From the NCBI RefSeq assembly GCF_021026195.1, contig NZ_JAJNCT010000028.1:166576-230575 (forward strand): a stretch of DNA of 64,000 bases. The letters run 5' to 3'. Position 1 is the first letter of the stretch. The number at the start of each line of letters is the position of its first letter. Positions 62,613 through 64,000 of this stretch are shown here, one piece after another. Origin of the DNA: Comamonas koreensis. GTDB lineage: Bacteria; Pseudomonadota; Gammaproteobacteria; Burkholderiales; Burkholderiaceae_C. Position numbers and translations under genes: made by a program. The notes beneath the pieces were generated by a model. The model had not been told where the DNA came from and did not search any database. It saw only the letters and a program-made list of their open reading frames with translations.

Positions 62613-63578
62613 ATGACCCCAGGCAACCAACCGATGGAAATGGACAACCAGCCCGATCCGCGCGATGACACATCGCGCAGCACCGCCAGCCCTGTGCCTA
62701 AAACGGCGCTCAAGCTGCGAACCCGCATCGGTCTGTTGATCTGTGGCCTGGGGGTATTTGCGCTCGGCGCGCTCATCTGGGATGGCCTCAAGAACGAGCC
62801 ATCGGTGCGCAGTGCCCTATTGGGTGGCTGCATGGCCGCCCTGGCCACTGCGCTGGGCACCCTGCCCGTGCTGCTGGCCCAGCGTCCGTCTGAACGCACA
62901 CGAGACACCCTTTTTGGATTTGGCGCCGGCGTGATGCTGGCCGCCTGCGCGTTCTCGCTGGTCATCCCTGCACTGGATGCCGCACGCGCCTCGAATATCT
63001 TTGGCGGCAGCGCCTGGGCCGCTGGCGGTGTCGTCGGCACCTCCATCCTGCTGGGCGGCATGGCCCTCTTGGTGATGGACCGCCTGCTGCCTCATGAACA
63101 TTTCATCAAAGGCCGCGAAGGCGCCAGCGCCCAACAGCTGCGCCGCACCTGGCTCTTTGTGTTTGCCATCATCCTGCACAACCTGCCCGAAGGCCTGGCC
63201 ATTGGCGTGGGCTACGCCGGCAATGAAGGCATGCGCGCCAACGCGCTGGCCATCGGCATCTCTATCCAGGATGTCCCCGAAGGCTTTGTCGTAGCCGCCG
63301 CGCTGCTGGCCGTCGGCTACAGCCGAGGCTTCTCCGTCCTGCTGGGCATCGCCTCCGGCCTGGTCGAGCCCCTGGGCGCCGTCGCCGGCGCCGCCATCAT
63401 CGGCAGCTCCGCCCTGCTCCTGCCCTGGGGCCTGGGCTTCGCCGCCGGCGCCATGCTCTTCGTCATCAGCCACGAAATCATCCCGGAATCGCACCGCAAG
63501 GGGCATGAGTTTTTTGCGACTACGGGGTTGATGGTGGGGTTTGTTTTGATGATGGTGTTGGATACGGCGTTGGGGTGA
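62613..63578 (+). CDS. ZIP family metal transporter
   Basis: A 321-residue inner-membrane divalent-metal transporter with eight predicted membrane segments after a ~35-residue hydrophilic N-terminus. The metal-path motifs of the GufA/ZIP group are present: AIILHNLPEGLAIGVG in TM4 and ISIQDVPEGFVVAAALL in TM5, with ISHEIIPES near the C-terminus. It lies 32 bases after sodA, so import of Mn (or Zn) for the Mn superoxide dismutase is a reasonable inference. Confidence 0.9.
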   Translation: MTPGNQPMEMDNQPDPRDDTSRSTASPVPKTALKLRTRIGLLICGLGVFALGALIWDGLKNEPSVRSALLGGCMAALATALGTLPVLLAQRPSERTRDTLFGFGAGVMLAACAFSLVIPALDAARASNIFGGSAWAAGGVVGTSILLGGMALLVMDRLLPHEHFIKGREGASAQQLRRTWLFVFAIILHNLPEGLAIGVGYAGNEGMRANALAIGISIQDVPEGFVVAAALLAVGYSRGFSVLLGIASGLVEPLGAVAGAAIIGSSALLLPWGLGFAAGAMLFVISHEIIPESHRKGHEFFATTGLMVGFVLMMVLDTALG

Positions 63579-63662
63579 GGGGCTGGGTTGCGGGCGCGTT
63601 AGAGACACATGCCAATACTGCACGCGGCGTGCTAAATGGCCCAGCGGATTCAGGGAAGATTG

Positions 63663-63917
63663 CTAACTCGCTGCGGTTGCAGCTACGCCCGTCTGATATT
63701 TGAAGAGGCGCAACTCATGCTTAGCCCTAGATCGCTTATGCAGCAGTTCCTCAATGTCCAACATCCCAATATCGACACCATAGATGTCGTTCAGGTTGGC
63801 TGAAAGATCGTCAGCGACGAACACTTCGTCGAGATCGAAGATCCCAACCGCTTCGAAATGTGTTCGATCGCCGGGCCCTTCGTGGTTCGCATCGCTCAAG
63901 CCAGGGAGCATGTCCAA
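63663..63917 (-). CDS. Small acidic unknown protein, possibly 5'-truncated
   Basis: An 84-residue acidic frame (EAVGIFDLDEVFVADDLSAN) at lower GC than its neighbours. The frame stays open upstream of the ATG for about 20 codons towards the possible insertion-sequence end at 63930, so the original start may be lost. I do not recognise it. Confidence 0.35.
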   Translation of the reverse strand: MDMLPGLSDANHEGPGDRTHFEAVGIFDLDEVFVADDLSANLNDIYGVDIGMLDIEELLHKRSRAKHELRLFKYQTGVAATAAS

Positions 63918-63929
63918 AGCGCGGCTGTA

Positions 63930-64000
63930 TGGGCTTCCCCCGGTTTTCCGGACACATCGAATGACATGATGCGTTTAGGAGGCGAATATGCCAAGGACGA
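63930..64000 (+). mobile_element. Possible left end of an insertion sequence (IS3-like)
   Basis: The sequence CCCGGTTTTCCGGACA (about 63937-63953) followed by a strong AGGAGG site and ATGCCAAGGACG at 63988 looks like the terminal repeat and first transposase codons (MPRT...) of an IS3-type element. The window ends after 13 bases of that gene, so this remains tentative. Confidence 0.35.

Overview
The window is about 64 kb of GC-rich bacterial chromosome. Codon use, gene families (Bug/TTT receptor, CreA, IPTL-CTERM protein, tandem cyanophycin synthetases) and promoter types point to a betaproteobacterium of the Comamonadaceae, most like Comamonas or Delftia. This is inferred from family resemblance; no rRNA gene is present to prove it. 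Nearly all the sequence is coding, and most long overlapping reading frames on the opposite strands are shadows.

Layout: (1) 1-4.3 kb: tandem cyanophycin synthetases, the first cut by the window edge and with a decayed Mur-ligase P-loop, then a CreA-family protein. (2) 4.3-5.4 kb: non-coding, with three copies of a structured ~300 bp repeat whose stems show compensatory changes. (3) 5.4-17.1 kb: nitrate assimilation: nirB-nirD-nasA-cobA and nrtA-nrtB-nrtD on the minus strand, plus a NIT-ANTAR antiterminator (nasR). Both operons start with a sigma-54 type -24/-12 element followed by a leader with ANTAR-type hairpins and a strong intrinsic terminator. (4) 17.2-20.2 kb: Bug receptor, P1 peptidase and M55 D-aminopeptidase. 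(5) 20.3-29.2 kb: a large Hsp70-like protein, PQQ-dependent glucose dehydrogenase, a small membrane protein with its TetR regulator and shared operator motif, and a lipoprotein esterase. (6) 29.8-46.8 kb: a hydrolase, then two divergent operons that appear to form one uptake and catabolic locus: a Dpp-type ABC transporter with two binding proteins, an SfnG-like flavin monooxygenase, a DszB-like desulfinase homologue with its catalytic residues conserved, two DszC/SfnB-like acyl-CoA dehydrogenase-fold enzymes, an amidase, an aldo/keto reductase and an NmrA-type reductase. I regard this as the best candidate for an undescribed system, probably organosulfur (sulfone, sulfinate or sulfonamide) scavenging.

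(7) 46.9-54.0 kb: an autotransporter-like passenger that ends in an IPTL-CTERM sorting tail instead of a beta-barrel; then a duplicated 3' end of an Hsp70 gene, a hipBA toxin-antitoxin module in AT-rich DNA, and the intact Hsp70 gene with its DUF2760 partner. (8) 54.3-60.6 kb: a TonB receptor strongly resembling the PQQ receptor PqqU/YncD, which fits the glucose dehydrogenase in region 5; then a DinG/XPD-type helicase interrupted by an in-frame TAG and a FAN1-like VRR-NUC nuclease. (9) 60.8-63.6 kb: a Fur-box-controlled operon of a DUF2325 protein, a small unknown protein, Mn-type superoxide dismutase and a ZIP metal transporter. The right edge has lower GC and may enter an insertion sequence.

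Overlapping stop/start codons (ATGA or GTGA) support the operon assignments: nrtB/nrtD, cobA region, SfnG-like operon, hipB/hipA, helicase/FAN1, DUF2325/unknown.
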